A stretch of DNA of 64,000 nt from Hyphomicrobiales bacterium. GTDB lineage: Bacteria > Pseudomonadota > Alphaproteobacteria > Rhizobiales > Rhizobiaceae. Below the pieces are notes generated by a model. That model had not been told where the DNA came from and ran no database searches. It saw only the letters and a list, made by a program, of their open reading frames with translations. A program made the translations under genes and the position numbers. Positions within the stretch are counted from its first letter, which is position 1. The number at the start of each line of letters is the position of its first letter. This document shows positions 49,051 through 58,731 of this stretch, in pieces. Location: NCBI GenBank assembly GCA_900473685.1, contig UCNE01000029.1:1-64000 (forward strand), given 5' to 3'.

Positions 49051-50280
49051 ATGCCGATCCATCCAGGCAAACCAATGCAGGCCGCTGCCATTCTGGCGTT
49101 GACGGCGCTGTCTCCCCTTCCGGCTTTCGCCGACGATCATCAGGAAACATGGCGGCTGTTCGTCGCCGATCACACCCAGCCTGTGGTCCGGGCGCTCGAT
49201 GCGGCCAGCGGCAAGGAGCTGGGCCGGTTCGATCTTGGCGGTTACGCCGCACTGTCCTTGAGCTACAGCGGCAAGACCGTTTTTGCGGTGCAGGGCGACA
49301 AGGACACGGTGCAGGTCATCGCGTCCGGCATTGCGCTGTCCGATCATGGCGAGCATCGCGATATCGAGATTTCCGATCCGAAACTGCTGCCCGGCGGCAT
49401 CACCGGCAAGAAGCCGGGCCATGTGGTCACCCACGGTGACGATGTGGCGGTCTTCTATGATCGCGGCGGCAAGGTTGATCTGTTTCAGGAAAGCGCGCTG
49501 CTCGAAGGCAAGGGGATTGCCGCAAGTGCCGATACCACGGCCGCGCATCATGGCGTCGCCGTGCCGATGGGCAAGCATATCCTCGTTTCCGTGCCCAATA
49601 TGACGACGGAAGTGAAGCCTGACGAGCTTCCGCCACGGCTGGGACTGCGTGTCATCGACCGGCAGGGCAAGCAGGTCGGTGATGTCGCCACATGCACGGG
49701 CCTGCACGGCGAAGCGTCATCGGCACGCCTAGTCGCCTTCGGTTGCGCGGAAGGGGTTCTGGTTGCCCGGCCCGGCGGGCTCGACGGACCGAAGCTGGAG
49801 ATGGTCGCCTATGGCAGCGATCTGCCGGAGGGCAAGGTGTCGACCCTGCTCGGCGGCCGGTCGATGCAGTTCTTTCTCGGCAATTATGGTGAGGACAAGG
49901 TCGTGCTGATCGATCCGGACGCCGCTTCACCCTATCGCCTGGTCGAGCTTCCGACCCGCCGTGTCGATTTCATCCTCGATCCGGCCAATGTCCGCAACGC
50001 CTATATCCTGACGGAGGATGGCAAGCTGCATGTGCTGGATGTCGTCAGCGGCGAGATCGTCCGGTCTGCCGGCGTCACCGAGCCCTATAGCAAGGATGGC
50101 CATTGGCGCGATCCGCGTCCGCGGCTTGCGGTTGCTGGCGACAGCATCGCCATCACCGATCCGCGCCACAGCTTGGTGCGGATGATCAACACTGAAACGC
50201 TGAAGCAAACCGCGACCATTTCCGTCGAAGGCATGCCGTTTGCGATCGTTGCGGCCGGTGGCTCCGGTGCGACGCACTAA
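49051..50280 (+). CDS. aztD: Zinc metallochaperone AztD
   Basis: This 409-residue periplasmic protein has a signal peptide (MQAAAILALTALSPLPAFA in the longer start) and a beta-propeller matching AztD: ETWRLFVADHTQPVVRALD, TVFAVQGDKDTVQVIASGIA, AAHHGVAVPMGKHILVSVPN, TCTGLHGEAS, LPTRRVDFILD, EDGKLHVLDVVSGEIVRS, EPYSKDGHWRDPRPRLAV. AztD hands zinc to the AztC binding protein of the AztABC importer. aztA-C are not next to it here. GGGAG is 6 nt before ATG 49051. Zinc starvation should induce it through Zur. Confidence 0.9.
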   Translation: MPIHPGKPMQAAAILALTALSPLPAFADDHQETWRLFVADHTQPVVRALDAASGKELGRFDLGGYAALSLSYSGKTVFAVQGDKDTVQVIASGIALSDHGEHRDIEISDPKLLPGGITGKKPGHVVTHGDDVAVFYDRGGKVDLFQESALLEGKGIAASADTTAAHHGVAVPMGKHILVSVPNMTTEVKPDELPPRLGLRVIDRQGKQVGDVATCTGLHGEASSARLVAFGCAEGVLVARPGGLDGPKLEMVAYGSDLPEGKVSTLLGGRSMQFFLGNYGEDKVVLIDPDAASPYRLVELPTRRVDFILDPANVRNAYILTEDGKLHVLDVVSGEIVRSAGVTEPYSKDGHWRDPRPRLAVAGDSIAITDPRHSLVRMINTETLKQTATISVEGMPFAIVAAGGSGATH

Positions 50281-50339
50281 GCCTTGAAGGACTGCTGTCC
50301 GCACCTGACACCAGGTGCGGACGGCGATTTCGATTTGCC

Positions 50340-52520
50340 TTATCCGCCGCAACGGCCGCCAAAGTTTGTCTGGACAAGCACGCTGCCATTGACGGTGAGG
50401 ACCGAGCCCGGGCCTTGCGTCAGTGAACCGCCGAGGCTGCCGTCCCAGGACGGATCGACCTTGCAATCGCGCGGGGTGCCGGTAACGGTGACGTCACCTT
50501 TGACATCCAGCGATGGTCCCATGAAGTAGAGCCCCGCCGTGCCGGCCTTGTCGATCGTGACATTGTCGAAGGTGATGTCGCTGATCGGCCCGCCGAGGAA
50601 GTCCCAGTCGCTCCCGTAGATGAACGCGCCGTAGGTTCCGGCATTGGTAATCGCCACGTTCTTGAAGCTGATGCCGGAAACCGGGTTGAGGAAGATGCCG
50701 GCATTACGGGTGCCGTCGATCATCAGCCCGTCGACATTGACATTGGTGGTCACGGCACCTTCCGGCATGCTGCTGGAGGTGACCATCATCAGGCCGTTGA
50801 TACCGCCCTTCAGCACCATGTCGGTGATGGTGACATCGCGCGTTCCCTGCAGCACGACGAGATCCATGTCGCGGCCCTGCATCGAGTTGTCGATCGTGAC
50901 CTTGTTGAGATTAACGTCATTTGCAGCGACGAACAGGAGACCCTCCCGGCGCGAACGCGAGATCGTCACGTTGTCCAGGGTGATGTTGCTGGCGGCGTTG
51001 GTGATAACCGGAGGCCAGTCACTTTCATCGATCGCGCTGCCGGCAAAGAGGCCGTAGGTCACATTGTCGATTTCCGTGTCGCGGATCGTCAGGTTGCTGG
51101 TTCCATGCGCGCTGACGGCGGCATAGGGCGCCCGGTTTGGGTCGAACACCGAGAATTCGCATTCCGTGCTGCTTTCGCAGATGTAGAGGTCGTGGATGCT
51201 GGAATTCTGGATGATCGCGCCGTTCACCCGGTCAAACCGGATGCCGTCCCGGCTGGTGCCGGAAATATCGACGCGGTCGATCATCAGGTTCGAGGCGTCG
51301 GTACCGCCGATCGCGGCCAGGCCACCGGCGATTGACAGTGTCGAGACCGCGCTGTTCGATGCCATGGTGACGACGTCCTGGGCGGGATTGTAGCCAGTCA
51401 GCGTCGTGGCAGCACCCTGGTTCCTGAACCAGCCTTCGCCACCACTCGAGGCGCCGCGCAGGCCGAGCACGCCGCCGCCGCCGAGCAGCACCTGGCCGTT
51501 GTTCAGCGTCAGGGACTGGTTGAGGCCGATATTGCCGTTGGCAAGGATCAGCGCGTTGTCGCCGGCCGCAGCGATGATGGCATTGATGGCGGCGGCATCT
51601 CCATTGGCTGCGGAGATGTCGATGACATTACCGGCTGTCTGGCCGTTCAGTTCGACAATAGCCTTCTCGAGATCGCCGGTGGCACCCCGATGCGTCTCGA
51701 TGGTGCGATTGCGCTCGACGCGCTGGGTCAGCGGGTCGAACGGATCGGCCGGACCGGTGGACGAGGAGGCACCGAGCGGCACGCGCAACCGCGCCATCGC
51801 TGCACCCTTGAAGTGGTCTTCGTTATCGTAGGAACCGGAGGCGCCGATCGTCACTGTCGATCCGCCGGGAAGGCCGGGCAGGTCGGCAAAGGACAGTTCG
51901 GCACGCAGCTTGGCACCCAGCTTGTCGTCGAGATTGTCGCCGCCATAGAAATAGCTGCCGGCAAACACCTTCAACTGCATCTTGTCGCTGGCACTCGACA
52001 GCGGCACGCGAACACCGGCTTCGACATCGCCGCCGCGGCGGGCGCGTTCCATGCCTTCGCGGAACATCAGCTTGCCGCCGCTGACTTCGCCGCGGCCCAT
52101 GCCGGCGAGCGTATGATCGTCGCCGAGCGGCAGGTAGATGTTGGCGCGCGTTTCAAACACCGGTCCGAGCGCTTCCACGCCGAAGGATAGCTGGTTGAAG
52201 GAATTGTCGTAGGCGCTGTTCAGGTAGTCGTAATAGCCGTAGACGCCGACCACCCAGTCGTCGCTGGCACGCATGCGATAGCCGGCACCGATCGACCCGC
52301 GCTGCACGCCGCCCTCGATGAAGGCGCCTTGCGTATCGATGTACAGTGCATTGCCCGAATCAAGCAGGATCGGCAGGAAAAAGCCGCCCCCGGCGCTCGA
52401 TTGGCCGCTGCGCCAGGTGCCATCGATTTCCACCGTAGGCCGCCAATCGGCTGCATGCAAAGGCAATGGCGCAGCGCTCGCTGTGGCGAGTGCGTATACA
52501 AGAATTCTCTTATTTTTCAA
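50340..52520 (-). CDS. Inverse autotransporter with parallel beta-helix passenger
   Basis: It encodes 726 residues from a TTG start with AGGGG about 8 nt upstream. Signal peptide residues 1-23 (MKNKRILVYALATASAAPLP, then LHAADW) are followed by an inverse-autotransporter beta barrel of about 230 residues (SIGAGYRMRASDDWVVGVYGYYDYL, NQLSFGVEALGPVFETRANIYLP, in pieces). A Thr/Ser linker leads to a right-handed beta-helix passenger from about residue 290 (DISAANGDAAAINAI, then repeated N-x-x-I/L-x-N-V-T-I turns). Intimin/invasin-type proteins keep the barrel N-terminal and display the passenger outside. A surface adhesin or enzyme is likely, function unknown. Confidence 0.82.
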   Translation of the reverse strand: MKNKRILVYALATASAAPLPLHAADWRPTVEIDGTWRSGQSSAGGGFFLPILLDSGNALYIDTQGAFIEGGVQRGSIGAGYRMRASDDWVVGVYGYYDYLNSAYDNSFNQLSFGVEALGPVFETRANIYLPLGDDHTLAGMGRGEVSGGKLMFREGMERARRGGDVEAGVRVPLSSASDKMQLKVFAGSYFYGGDNLDDKLGAKLRAELSFADLPGLPGGSTVTIGASGSYDNEDHFKGAAMARLRVPLGASSSTGPADPFDPLTQRVERNRTIETHRGATGDLEKAIVELNGQTAGNVIDISAANGDAAAINAIIAAAGDNALILANGNIGLNQSLTLNNGQVLLGGGGVLGLRGASSGGEGWFRNQGAATTLTGYNPAQDVVTMASNSAVSTLSIAGGLAAIGGTDASNLMIDRVDISGTSRDGIRFDRVNGAIIQNSSIHDLYICESSTECEFSVFDPNRAPYAAVSAHGTSNLTIRDTEIDNVTYGLFAGSAIDESDWPPVITNAASNITLDNVTISRSRREGLLFVAANDVNLNKVTIDNSMQGRDMDLVVLQGTRDVTITDMVLKGGINGLMMVTSSSMPEGAVTTNVNVDGLMIDGTRNAGIFLNPVSGISFKNVAITNAGTYGAFIYGSDWDFLGGPISDITFDNVTIDKAGTAGLYFMGPSLDVKGDVTVTGTPRDCKVDPSWDGSLGGSLTQGPGSVLTVNGSVLVQTNFGGRCGG

Positions 52521-52577
52521 AATACTAACCCCTAGACTTACGTCCGCCTGAACGGATATCGGGGCGAGTTAGAATAC

Positions 52578-52594
52578 TTGACTATAATAGTCAA
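52578..52594. promoter_or_regulatory. Perfect 17-bp palindrome upstream of the autotransporter
   Basis: TTGACTATAATAGTCAA has two perfect 8-bp arms around one A. It lies 57 bp upstream of the TTG start of the autotransporter gene, in its expected promoter region. The binding protein is unknown. Confidence 0.6.
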
Positions 52595-52622
52595 ATTTAA
52601 GAGGTGCGTTGGTACAATCCGT

Positions 52623-52664
52623 CGCAGGCACCCTGTTGAAAACTCTTTTTGCAGGGTGCCTGCG
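52623..52664. terminator. 13-bp-stem hairpin after the VOC gene
   Basis: CGCAGGCACCCTG (52623-52635) pairs perfectly with CAGGGTGCCTGCG (52652-52664) with a 16-nt loop. It lies 7 bp after the VOC stop on the minus strand, but lacks a U tract. Confidence 0.55.
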
Positions 52665-52670
52665 GGGGCG

Positions 52671-53630
52671 TCAGCCCACCAGTTTCAGGCCGATGCCCCA
52701 GGGATCGATCAGAGAGACGGTATCGCCGTTGCGCGTCACCGGGATCTCCAGTTCATCGAGCTTGGCGACGGCGTTCTGCAGCTTGGCCGGATCGTTGAAA
52801 TGCACCGTGTAGTCGGACAGGCCGGTCATGTTGGTCTGCCGTTTCGGCGCGCCGCGTGAGTTCCAGATATTGGCGCCGACATGGTGGTGGTATTTGCCCG
52901 AGGCAAAGAAGCTGGCGCCGGGATAGCTTGCCATCAGGTCAAGGCCGAGCACATCGCCGAAGAACGCGTTGGCCTGCGGTATATCCGAAACCTGAAGATG
53001 GATATGACCGATCGTGCTGCCGGTGGCCATGCCGTCCCATTTGTCCTTCGGGGCTTCGTCATAGAGCGCCTGCAGGTCAAACGGCAGCGTCGCCATCTTC
53101 ACCATGCCGTCCTGCAGGTAATTCCATTCGCCGCGCGGCCGGTCGCGGTAGACCTCGATGCCGTTGCCTTCCGGATCGCCGAGATAGATGGCTTCCGAAA
53201 CCAGATGGTCGGACGCGCCCTGAAGCGGCACGTTGTTATGGGCGATATGGGCGAGCCAGCGGCCAAGCTCCGTGCGATCAGGCATCAGGAAGGCGGTGTG
53301 GAACAGGCCCGGCGCATTCTGCGGCGCGGCGGCCGCGTTGCCCTGCGTCGTCAGGGTCAGAAGCGGACGGCCGGCAACGCCGAGTGTCTCGCCGCTGGCG
53401 GTCTTCTCGATCGGCTTCAGGCCCATGATGGCTTGGTACCAGGATGACACCATTGGGAGGTCGCGCACGACCAGATGCGAATGATCGACATAGGCGGGCA
53501 TGCGGACGGCGTGGTCTTCGGCTTGAACGGTCATGGGCGTGCTCCCTGCCTTGGCTGTGGTGACGGCGGTGCCAGTGACCAATGCTGTCGCCGAAAACTT
53601 CATGAACGTGCGTCTGTTGAAGCTGGTCAT
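52671..53630 (-). CDS. VOC-family dioxygenase-like protein with Tat-like signal
   Basis: It encodes 319 residues. The N terminus NRRTFMKFSATALVTG, cut after AKA, resembles a twin-arginine signal, so export is possible. Two vicinal-oxygen-chelate modules follow: VDHSHLVVRDLPMVSSWYQAIMGL with GLFHTAFLMPDR, and IGHIHLQVSDIPQANAFFGDVLGL with FASGKYHHHVGANIW. The layout resembles catechol 2,3-dioxygenase CatE. Metal ligands (His, His, Glu) are plausible in H-x-H and IEVYRD. The substrate is unknown. Confidence 0.82.
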   Translation of the reverse strand: MTSFNRRTFMKFSATALVTGTAVTTAKAGSTPMTVQAEDHAVRMPAYVDHSHLVVRDLPMVSSWYQAIMGLKPIEKTASGETLGVAGRPLLTLTTQGNAAAAPQNAPGLFHTAFLMPDRTELGRWLAHIAHNNVPLQGASDHLVSEAIYLGDPEGNGIEVYRDRPRGEWNYLQDGMVKMATLPFDLQALYDEAPKDKWDGMATGSTIGHIHLQVSDIPQANAFFGDVLGLDLMASYPGASFFASGKYHHHVGANIWNSRGAPKRQTNMTGLSDYTVHFNDPAKLQNAVAKLDELEIPVTRNGDTVSLIDPWGIGLKLVG

Positions 53631-53874
53631 TGGCCTGTCCCCGTCCGTTGTCATGCCCGACTATATGGCGCGCGCGCGGCGTTCACGGAAGATACTGACT
53701 TGACGATGTACTGTTCTCAACCTGTTGACAATTGCCTGCGACGGTATGGCGAGTTGTGACTTTTGCCGCCGCACACCTATATTGAATCTATCCGCGTAAT
53801 GCGGCGAGGATGACGGCCTTGCAAAGCCTGTCATCGCGCGCTGCGGCCGGCGCGGCGAACCCGAGGAGACCGTC

Positions 53875-54300
53875 ATGTATTCGAGAATTATCGTTCCGAT
53901 TGCCATGGACCAGCTGGAGCACGGCGAGAAGGTCCTGGAGCGCGCCCAGTCGCTGCTCGACGAGGGCGGCGAGATCATCCTGCTCAACGTTGTCGAGGAT
54001 CTGAACGCCTATGCCCAGGGCTACATGATCGTCGATTTTCCGCTGGAACTGATCGAGGCGTCACGCGACCATGCCAAGAAGACGCTGACCGGCCTCATGG
54101 AAAAACATGGGGTTACGAACGGCCGTGTCGAAATCCGCATCGGCGGTGCCGCCGGCGTCATCAACAATTTCGCCGAAGAGGCGGAGGGCGATCTGGTGAT
54201 CATCGCCTCGCACCGGCCGGGTCTGATCGATTATTTCATCGGCTCGACTGCCAGCCGCGTTACCAGCCATTGCAAATGTGCGGTGCTGATCGACCGGTAG
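53875..54300 (+). CDS. Universal stress protein (UspA family)
   Basis: This 141-residue protein starts with the UspA pattern (YSRIIVPIAMDQLEHGEKVLERA) and ends with the nucleotide-binding G-2x-G-9x-G(S/T) motif variant (IIASHRPGLIDYFIGSTASRVTSHCKCAVLIDR). The ATP-binding glycine pattern is incomplete around HRPG, as in UspFG types. GAGGAG is 6 nt upstream. Stress or dormancy role. Alone, not in an operon. Confidence 0.9.
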   Translation: MYSRIIVPIAMDQLEHGEKVLERAQSLLDEGGEIILLNVVEDLNAYAQGYMIVDFPLELIEASRDHAKKTLTGLMEKHGVTNGRVEIRIGGAAGVINNFAEEAEGDLVIIASHRPGLIDYFIGSTASRVTSHCKCAVLIDR

Positions 54301-54370
54301 GTTTCCGCGCTGCGATTGGTCTTGCAATAAGCGGCGGCAGTCTTGCCCGACTACCGCCTGATGCCGTTGT

Positions 54371-55375
<1,005 letters not shown>

Positions 55376-55771
55376 TTAGGCCTGATATTGCTCGTCGGTA
55401 ACGTGTTCCATCCAGTCGACGACCTTGCCATTCAGTGCCTCCGCAATGGCCACATGGGTCATGGCGGTGGTTGGCGATGCGCCGTGCCAGTGTTTTTCGC
55501 CGGGTTCGAACCAGACGATATCGCCTGGCCGGATTTCCTCGATCGGGCCGCCAAGCCGCTGCACCCGGCCGAAACCGGAGACGACAAGCAGCGTCTGGCC
55601 GAGCGGATGGGTGTGCCAGGCGGTACGGGCGCCCGGCTCGAACGTCACGGTCGCGCCACTGACCCGGGCAGGGGCCGTTCCCTGAAACGGTGCATCGATG
55701 CGGACTGTTCCGGTGAAATAGTCTGCAGGCCCCTTGGCGGATGGGGCAGAGCCATTGCGCTTGATGTTCAT
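55376..55771 (-). CDS. Single-domain cupin protein
   Basis: This 131-residue beta-barrel protein has cupin motif 1 [32 protein letters not shown] (G-x5-HxH-x11-G, in pieces) and motif 2 [17 protein letters not shown]. The His-x-His and later His are the metal ligands. It matches the (R)-mandelonitrile lyase-like/ carboxymuconolactone-associated cupins often paired with aldo/keto reductases and LysR regulators in rhizobia. ATG 55771 follows GGAC with 5 nt spacing; an upstream in-frame start is at 55804. Confidence 0.85.
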   Translation of the reverse strand: MNIKRNGSAPSAKGPADYFTGTVRIDAPFQGTAPARVSGATVTFEPGARTAWHTHPLGQTLLVVSGFGRVQRLGGPIEEIRPGDIVWFEPGEKHWHGASPTTAMTHVAIAEALNGKVVDWMEHVTDEQYQA

Positions 55772-55839
55772 CAGATGTCCTTTCCGAACAGTCTGGCCGG
55801 TCATGGCCGATGATGATGATGTAAGTGATGATCCTGTAT

Positions 55840-55883
55840 TTAGCGCGTGCGATTACCCGCGATTAGGTGCTAGAACGCGCTAA
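55840..55883. promoter_or_regulatory. Long-spaced inverted repeat between cupin and LysR genes
   Basis: TTAGCGCGT (55840-55848) and ACGCGCTAA (55875-55883) are perfect 9-bp arms 26 bp apart, with GCGATTA direct repeats in the spacer. It lies between the divergent cupin/AKR and LysR genes, 22 bp before the LysR ATG. Confidence 0.55.
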
Positions 55884-55905
55884 GCCTCATGAGGAGAATT
55901 CATGA

Positions 55906-56799
55906 ATGCCGCGCCAGCCGATCAACGATCTCGTTGCCTTCATCGCCGTTGCCCGCGAACAGAGCTTTACCAGGGCGGCAGCGAGGCTGGGTGTGTCGCA
56001 GTCGGCGCTCAGCCATACGATTACCGGGCTGGAAAAGCGGCTCGGCCTGCGCCTGCTTAACCGCAACACTCGCAGCGTTTCGCCGACACCGGCCGGAGCC
56101 CGCCTGCTCGATACCGCCGGCCCGCGCATGGACGAGATCGAAAGCGAGCTGGCGGCGCTCAGTGAATTGCGCGACAAGCCGGCCGGCACCATCCGCATCA
56201 ACGCAGGTGAGCATGCGGCCGAAGCGGTGCTGTGGCCAGCCCTTGCAAAACTGCTGCCGGATTATCCCGACATCAATGCCGAGGTCATCGTCGACTACGG
56301 CCTGACGGATATCGTTGCCGAGCGCTATGATGCCGGTGTCCGGCTCGGCGAGCAGGTGGCAAAGGACATGATCGCGGTCAGGATCGCGCCCGACATGCGC
56401 ATGGCGGTCGTCGGCTCTCCCGCCTATTTCACCGGACGGAAAAGGCCGCAGACGCCACATGACCTGACCGGTCATTCCTGCATCAACATGCGCCTGCCGA
56501 CCTATGGCGGCATCTATGTCTGGGAGTTCGAAAAGGATGGGCACGAGTTGCGGGTGCGGGTCGAGGGGCGGCTGGTCTTCAACAATATCGCGCTGCGGGT
56601 CAATGCGGCGCTCGAAGGACTGGGCCTGGCCTACCTGCCGGAAGATGTCGTCTGTCCGCATATTGCCGATGGCCGCCTGATCCGCGTTCTCGACGACTGG
56701 TGCCCGCCGTTTTCCGGCTATCACCTCTATTACCCCAGCCGCAAACAGCCGTCCGCCGCCTTCACCCTGCTGGTGAACGCGCTGCGCTATCGCCCGTGA
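55906..56799 (+). CDS. LysR-family transcriptional regulator
   Basis: It encodes 297 residues. The N-terminal HTH is INDLVAFIAVAREQSFTRAAARLGVSQSALSHTITGLEKRLG (in pieces) with the RNTRSVSPTPAGARLL wing. The effector domain includes LTDIVAERYDAGVRLGEQVAKDM and FSGYHLYYPSRKQPSAAFTLLVNALR, typical of the PgrR/DsdC-like subgroup. AGGAG lies 10 nt before ATG 55906. It is divergent from the cupin and aldo/keto reductase genes and likely regulates them through the inverted repeat in between. Confidence 0.9.
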   Translation: MPRQPINDLVAFIAVAREQSFTRAAARLGVSQSALSHTITGLEKRLGLRLLNRNTRSVSPTPAGARLLDTAGPRMDEIESELAALSELRDKPAGTIRINAGEHAAEAVLWPALAKLLPDYPDINAEVIVDYGLTDIVAERYDAGVRLGEQVAKDMIAVRIAPDMRMAVVGSPAYFTGRKRPQTPHDLTGHSCINMRLPTYGGIYVWEFEKDGHELRVRVEGRLVFNNIALRVNAALEGLGLAYLPEDVVCPHIADGRLIRVLDDWCPPFSGYHLYYPSRKQPSAAFTLLVNALRYRP

Positions 56800-57010
56800 G
56801 GGCGTCATCCAGCGGACGTCGCTTGCATTGGGTTGATAAGTTGAAAACACCGAACATGTGTTGATGTCGGCCTGTCGCAAATGTTGATCCCCATGGCCCT
56901 GTTTCAGCCTTTAACGGCCTGTCAAATTGTTATGGTTATCTGGCTTGCCGTCCGGGTGTGTTGACGGCAGACTGCAATGATAGAGCCGGATCGGCTGTTG
57001 AGAGGCGTAC

Positions 57011-57670
57011 ATGGAAATCAAGGGCATCAAGTGGAACTACGATCGCTCTGAACTGATCGCCGATGGCGTTGTTCATGGCGTCGGGCTCGCCTTTGCGCTG
57101 ATCGGTGTCACGGCGATGATCTTCTACGCCAGCGTCTGGAGCACGTCGGGACAGCTGGTTGCCGCCTGGATCTACGGGGCGGGACTGGTGGCGACGCTGT
57201 CGATTTCCTTCCTCTACAATCTCTATCCGGTGTCGCAGACCAAGTGGTTCCTGCGCCGCTTCGATCACTCGTCGATCTTCATCCTGATTGCCGCCACCTA
57301 TACGCCGTTCCTGCAGCGCGGCTGGGACGATCCCTATCTGTTCGGCATGCTGATCGGCATCTGGTCGATCGCCATCGTCGGCGTGCTGATCAAATGTGTC
57401 TTTCCCGGCCGCTTCGACAGGCTGGCGATCCTGCTTTACCTCGCCATGGGCTGGAGCGGCGTCTTTGCTGCCGGTCCGTTATTGTCGCAACTCACCGAAA
57501 CGACAATGATCCTCATTCTGGCGGGCGGCATCATCTATTCCCTGGGTGTGATTTTCCATGTCTGGGAAAAGCTGCGCTTCCAGAACGCCATCTGGCACGG
57601 CTTCGTCGTCACCGCCGCCGCCGTACATTATTCCGCCGTTCTTACCTGCATCAGCAGTGCTGCGAGCTGA
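57011..57670 (+). CDS. Hemolysin III-family (PAQR-like) membrane protein
   Basis: This 219-residue integral membrane protein has seven predicted helices. Family motifs are DGVVHGVGLAF, SISFLYNLYPV with FDHSSIFILIAATYTPF, and IWHGFVVTAAAVHYSAV; the conserved His/Asp/Ser residues form a metal site as in PAQR hydrolases. The name is historical and does not prove haemolysis. Related proteins may be ceramidase-like or regulate membrane lipids. It is followed by a convergent gene. Confidence 0.85.
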   Translation: MEIKGIKWNYDRSELIADGVVHGVGLAFALIGVTAMIFYASVWSTSGQLVAAWIYGAGLVATLSISFLYNLYPVSQTKWFLRRFDHSSIFILIAATYTPFLQRGWDDPYLFGMLIGIWSIAIVGVLIKCVFPGRFDRLAILLYLAMGWSGVFAAGPLLSQLTETTMILILAGGIIYSLGVIFHVWEKLRFQNAIWHGFVVTAAAVHYSAVLTCISSAAS

Positions 57671-57690
57671 AGCGACAGCTGACAGCCTGC

Positions 57691-58557
57691 TCAGGTCGCG
57701 GCAGCGCCACGCACTGCCCGCAAACGCTGGTTATCGAGCGCCAGACCCAAAATCCGCGCGATGATATCGACGGGTGCCTCGGATGACGACGGCCGCTCGC
57801 CGGGCGCAAAGGCAAGCCCGACAACGGCGCTCTGGCCCGCCGCTGATGTCACCGGCCAGAAATCGAAACGCGACGCCGCAGCCGGATAGACGCCGGCCCG
57901 CGCCACTGTTCCCATCACCAGCGCTGCCCGTGCAGCCTCCAGATCGGCCGCCTGAAGCTCAGGGCCACCGGTGCTGTTGACGGAGGTAACGTCACTCCCG
58001 CTTAGCAGGATCACCACGGCGGGAACGTCGAACAATGCTGCCAACGTCTTGCCGGTCATGGAGACAACCGCCTTGGTGTCCGTGGCTGCCCCGATATCAC
58101 GGCTGTAGGCTTGCAGCATGGTGGCCTGTCGTGTCAGCAATGCCGCATTGATCGCCCGGCGGCGGGAGGTAAAGGCAACGCTGCTGACGATCAGCCCGAC
58201 GAACAGCAGCAGGCCGATCGCCCAGACATTGGCGGGGTCGTTGACAGTCAGCGTATAACGCGGCTCGGTCAGGAAGAAATTGTAGGCGAGCGCCCCAAGC
58301 ACGGCCGAACAGACGGAAGCCCCGAACCCGAAGGAAACGCCGGCGATGATCACCGGTATGACGAAGACGAGCGAAACATTCGGGATGCTCATGCCGCTGT
58401 CGATCCCCAGAGCCACGACCGTGGCGGCAGCCGTCATTGCGACCGCCGCAAAATAACCCGTCAGAGCCGGGGCTTGCGACGGTGCCTCGACCAGAAACGG
58501 ATCGGCCGTCCGCAGGGGGGCGATCTCCCTGTCCAGACCGGATTCAACCTGTGTCAT
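57691..58557 (-). CDS. KdpD-like DUF4118 membrane/GAF protein lacking a kinase domain
   Basis: It encodes 288 residues. Four hydrophobic helices (GYFAAVAMTAAATVVALGI, VSLVFVIPVIIAGVSFGFGA, AVLGALAYNFFLTEPRY, VWAIGLLLFVGLIVSSVAF) form the DUF4118 domain of KdpD. Next is a GAF-like segment (ALLTRQATMLQAYSRDIGAATDTKAVVSM, FDVPAVVILLSG, ASRFDFWPV). In KdpD these are followed by HisKA/HATPase, absent here: the stop is in a well-formed context and the next gene is convergent. It may be a sensor partner or a truncated relic. No kdp genes are nearby. Confidence 0.82.
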   Translation of the reverse strand: MTQVESGLDREIAPLRTADPFLVEAPSQAPALTGYFAAVAMTAAATVVALGIDSGMSIPNVSLVFVIPVIIAGVSFGFGASVCSAVLGALAYNFFLTEPRYTLTVNDPANVWAIGLLLFVGLIVSSVAFTSRRRAINAALLTRQATMLQAYSRDIGAATDTKAVVSMTGKTLAALFDVPAVVILLSGSDVTSVNSTGGPELQAADLEAARAALVMGTVARAGVYPAAASRFDFWPVTSAAGQSAVVGLAFAPGERPSSSEAPVDIIARILGLALDNQRLRAVRGAAAT

Positions 58558-58731
58558 TGTTCAACTCCCGCCAAAGTTATGCGGTCCTGCCGCCAGAGCG
58601 GCGGACGCAGCTGCGATAGACGGCTGCAGTATACACCCGGCGCCATTCGGGCGTGAGTGAAACGTGAGGGGGATTCCGGTGGCTTCCGGGCAGCCGGATT
58701 GGCGATCCCGAATGTTCTGCGGCAGCCGGTG

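Noticed and set aside
57011-57670. True haemolysin
   Set aside because: The hemolysin III name is historical; the sequence is a PAQR-like seven-helix protein with no evidence of lytic activity.
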